Source of the DNA: Holophagae bacterium
Lineage (GTDB): Bacteria; Acidobacteriota; Thermoanaerobaculia; Thermoanaerobaculales; Thermoanaerobaculaceae
Assembly (NCBI GenBank): GCA_012516935.1
Contig: JAAYVZ010000120.1
Span: 1 to 38,686, forward strand
Length of the DNA: 38,686 nt
Direction of reading: 5' to 3'
Under the pieces are notes generated by a model. That model was not told the DNA's origin. It saw only the letters and a list, made by a program, of their open reading frames with translations, and ran no database searches. Made by a program: the position numbers and the translations under genes. Of this stretch, positions 37,167 through 38,686 are shown piece after piece. The number at the start of each line of letters is the position of its first letter. The first letter of the stretch is position 1.

Positions 37167-38686
37167 CGACGACCGCCTCCTGGAGCTGGCCGGACGCGTG
37201 GCCGACGGCACGCCCGTCGACTGGAAAAGCCCGACCGCGACTCCCGAACTCGACGACACGGTCCGCAACCTGCAGGCACTGGAGGCCGTGGCGGCGGCGT
37301 TTCGAGCCTGCCGCGACGAGGGGGACGCCACCCCGGCCGCAGGCGAGCGGAGCGCGCTCGCAGGCGAGGGGCGCGAGCCGCTGTTCGTCTGGGGGCACCT
37401 CGAGGTGCTCGAGAAGCTCGGCGAAGGCAGCTTCGGCGAGGTGTACCGAGCGCGCGACCCGGTGCTCGACCGGGACGTGGCGCTCAAGCTCCGGCGGGCG
37501 GCCTCCGGCGAGGGCTTGGCGGCGCAGGCCGCCTTTCTCGACGAGGCGCGCCGGCTGGCGCGCGTGCGCCATCCCAACGTCCTCACCGTGTACGGCGCCG
37601 ACGTGCACGACGGACGCGCCGGTCTGTGGGCCGATCTCATCACGGGCCAGACGCTGGAGGAGCGGCTCGCGCAGGAGGGTCCGCTGGGGGCCCACGAGAC
37701 GGCGCTGGCGGGGATCGAGCTCTGTGACGCGTTGGCAGCCGTGCACGCCCAGGGGCTCGTCCACGGCGACCTCAAGGCTGCCAACGTCATGCGCGAGCGC
37801 GGTGGCCGCCTGGTGCTGATGGACTTCGGGTCGGTCACCGAGGCCCCCCGCTGCGGGGGCGCCGGGGCGACGCTCGGCACCCCGCTCGTCACGGCCCCGG
37901 AGGTGCTGCGCGGCGACACGCCCGCGGCGACCGCCGACCTCTACTCCCTGGGCGTGCTCCTCTATCGCCTCGTGAGCGGCCGCTACCCCGTGGAAGCGGA
38001 CTCGCTCATGGAGCTGTGCGACAAACACGCGCGAGCCGAGTCGGTCCCCCTTGCGGACCGGCGCTCCGACCTGCCGACGGCGTTCCTCGAGGTGGTCGAG
38101 CGCGCGCTCGCGCCCTCCCGGCACGACCGGTACCAGAGCGCCGGCGCGATGCGGCGGGTCCTCGGGGCGAGCCTGGGGCAGGCGCCGGAAAGCGAGGTCG
38201 AGCGAGCTGACACAACCTCGGGGGCTCCGGGCACGAGCCGCCGTCGCCGCCTGCTCCTGCTGGCGCTGGCGGCCGGTCTCGGGCTGGCGGTCCCGCTCGC
38301 GGCCATCCTCTGGCAGCGGGCCGCGCACCGGCCGGCCGACGGAGCTTTCTCGGGTGGTCTGCGGGTCGAGGCTACCCTCTACCGCGAGGCCTCGGGGCGG
38401 GCCCAGCTCGTCGTCCCGGGTGGCAGCGTGGCACCTGGTGACCGGCTGTTCCTCGAGGTCGAGTCCGGCGAGCCGGTCCACGTGTACGTGCTCAACGAGG
38501 ACGACCGGGGCGACCGCTTCCTGCTCTTCCCGCTCGCCGGCCTCGAGAGCGCGAACCCGCTGCCGGCCGGTGTCCGACACCGCCTGCCGGGCCGTCGCTC
38601 CGGCGTGCCGCAGGCGTGGGAGGTGTCGAGCGCCGGCGGGCGCGAGGCGTTCCTGGTCGTCGCGGCCCGCGAGCCCCTGCCCGAGA
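37153..38686 (+). CDS. Ser/Thr protein kinase, membrane-anchored, with DUF4384-like domain (partial)
   Basis: The gene runs off the window end; 511 codons are visible. The kinase domain (about 84-340) has the glycine loop LGEGSFGEVY (89-98), VALK with K112, the catalytic loop HGDLKAAN (204-211), DFG at 224-226 and APE at 248-250. The Arg before the catalytic Asp is Gly (HGD), a non-RD type. A single transmembrane segment lies at about 367-387. The external part resembles DUF4384 (GDRLFLEVESGEPVHVYVLNEDDRGDRFLLFPL is the core, given in part). ATG 37153 overlaps the sigma gene by 14 nt. It probably couples an outside signal to the sigma factor. Confidence 0.9.
   Translation, partial: MHGDSDDRLLELAGRVADGTPVDWKSPTATPELDDTVRNLQALEAVAAAFRACRDEGDATPAAGERSALAGEGREPLFVWGHLEVLEKLGEGSFGEVYRARDPVLDRDVALKLRRAASGEGLAAQAAFLDEARRLARVRHPNVLTVYGADVHDGRAGLWADLITGQTLEERLAQEGPLGAHETALAGIELCDALAAVHAQGLVHGDLKAANVMRERGGRLVLMDFGSVTEAPRCGGAGATLGTPLVTAPEVLRGDTPAATADLYSLGVLLYRLVSGRYPVEADSLMELCDKHARAESVPLADRRSDLPTAFLEVVERALAPSRHDRYQSAGAMRRVLGASLGQAPESEVERADTTSGAPGTSRRRRLLLLALAAGLGLAVPLAAILWQRAAHRPADGAFSGGLRVEATLYREASGRAQLVVPGGSVAPGDRLFLEVESGEPVHVYVLNEDDRGDRFLLFPLAGLESANPLPAGVRHRLPGRRSGVPQAWEVSSAGGREAFLVVAAREPLPE

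Overview
This window comes from a GC-rich bacterial chromosome. The cell wall, lipid and division genes (zapA, an LpxL-type acyltransferase, a bactofilin) suggest a Gram-negative-type cell. The order zapA, 6S-RNA-like element, rny, together with an ECF sigma factor that overlaps a Ser/Thr kinase carrying a transmembrane segment and a DUF4384-like tail, resembles Acidobacteriota (Thermoanaerobaculia-like) or a related deep lineage. That placement is inference from gene content only.

Layout. Bases 1-4500 are housekeeping: tRNA-Gly(CCC), a bactofilin, zapA, a candidate 6S RNA, RNase Y, and a convergent beta-CASP metallo-beta-lactamase RNase. Bases 4805-19964 form a defence island, all on the + strand. 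Its backbone is three large genes: an SNF2-type helicase with a DUF3883-like end, a DUF1156 DNA methylase, and a DUF499 ATPase with an N-terminal HEPN-like domain. This is a helicase-methylase-ATPase (Hma-like) system. Small cassettes sit between the backbone genes: a toxin-antitoxin-SecB-chaperone (TAC) triplet behind a palindromic operator, an AAA ATPase plus DUF4276 (TOPRIM-like) pair, and an AAA/DUF3696 ATPase plus PIN-like nuclease pair. Start/stop overlaps and short gaps suggest that they are co-transcribed in blocks.

The island ends next to a four-tRNA operon on the - strand (Pro-TGG, Arg-TCT, His-GTG, Arg-CCG). A divergent tRNA-Ser(GCT) and gltX follow. Then comes a - strand block: glnS, a Tyr-rich leader peptide with mutually exclusive hairpins (a candidate attenuator), DAHP synthase, and TyrA with a C-terminal chorismate mutase. 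tRNA-Gln(CTG) lies divergent from glnS. A second - strand operon holds a secreted subtilisin-like protease, cysK, cysE, thiamine pyrophosphokinase and an LpxL-like acyltransferase. Divergent from it are aceE (homodimeric pyruvate dehydrogenase E1) and then the sigma factor and kinase pair, with the kinase cut by the window edge.

The two most distinctive observations are the nested defence island, especially the TAC triplet with its operator, and the tyrosine attenuator in front of aroF-tyrA. No integrase, transposase or CRISPR array was found.
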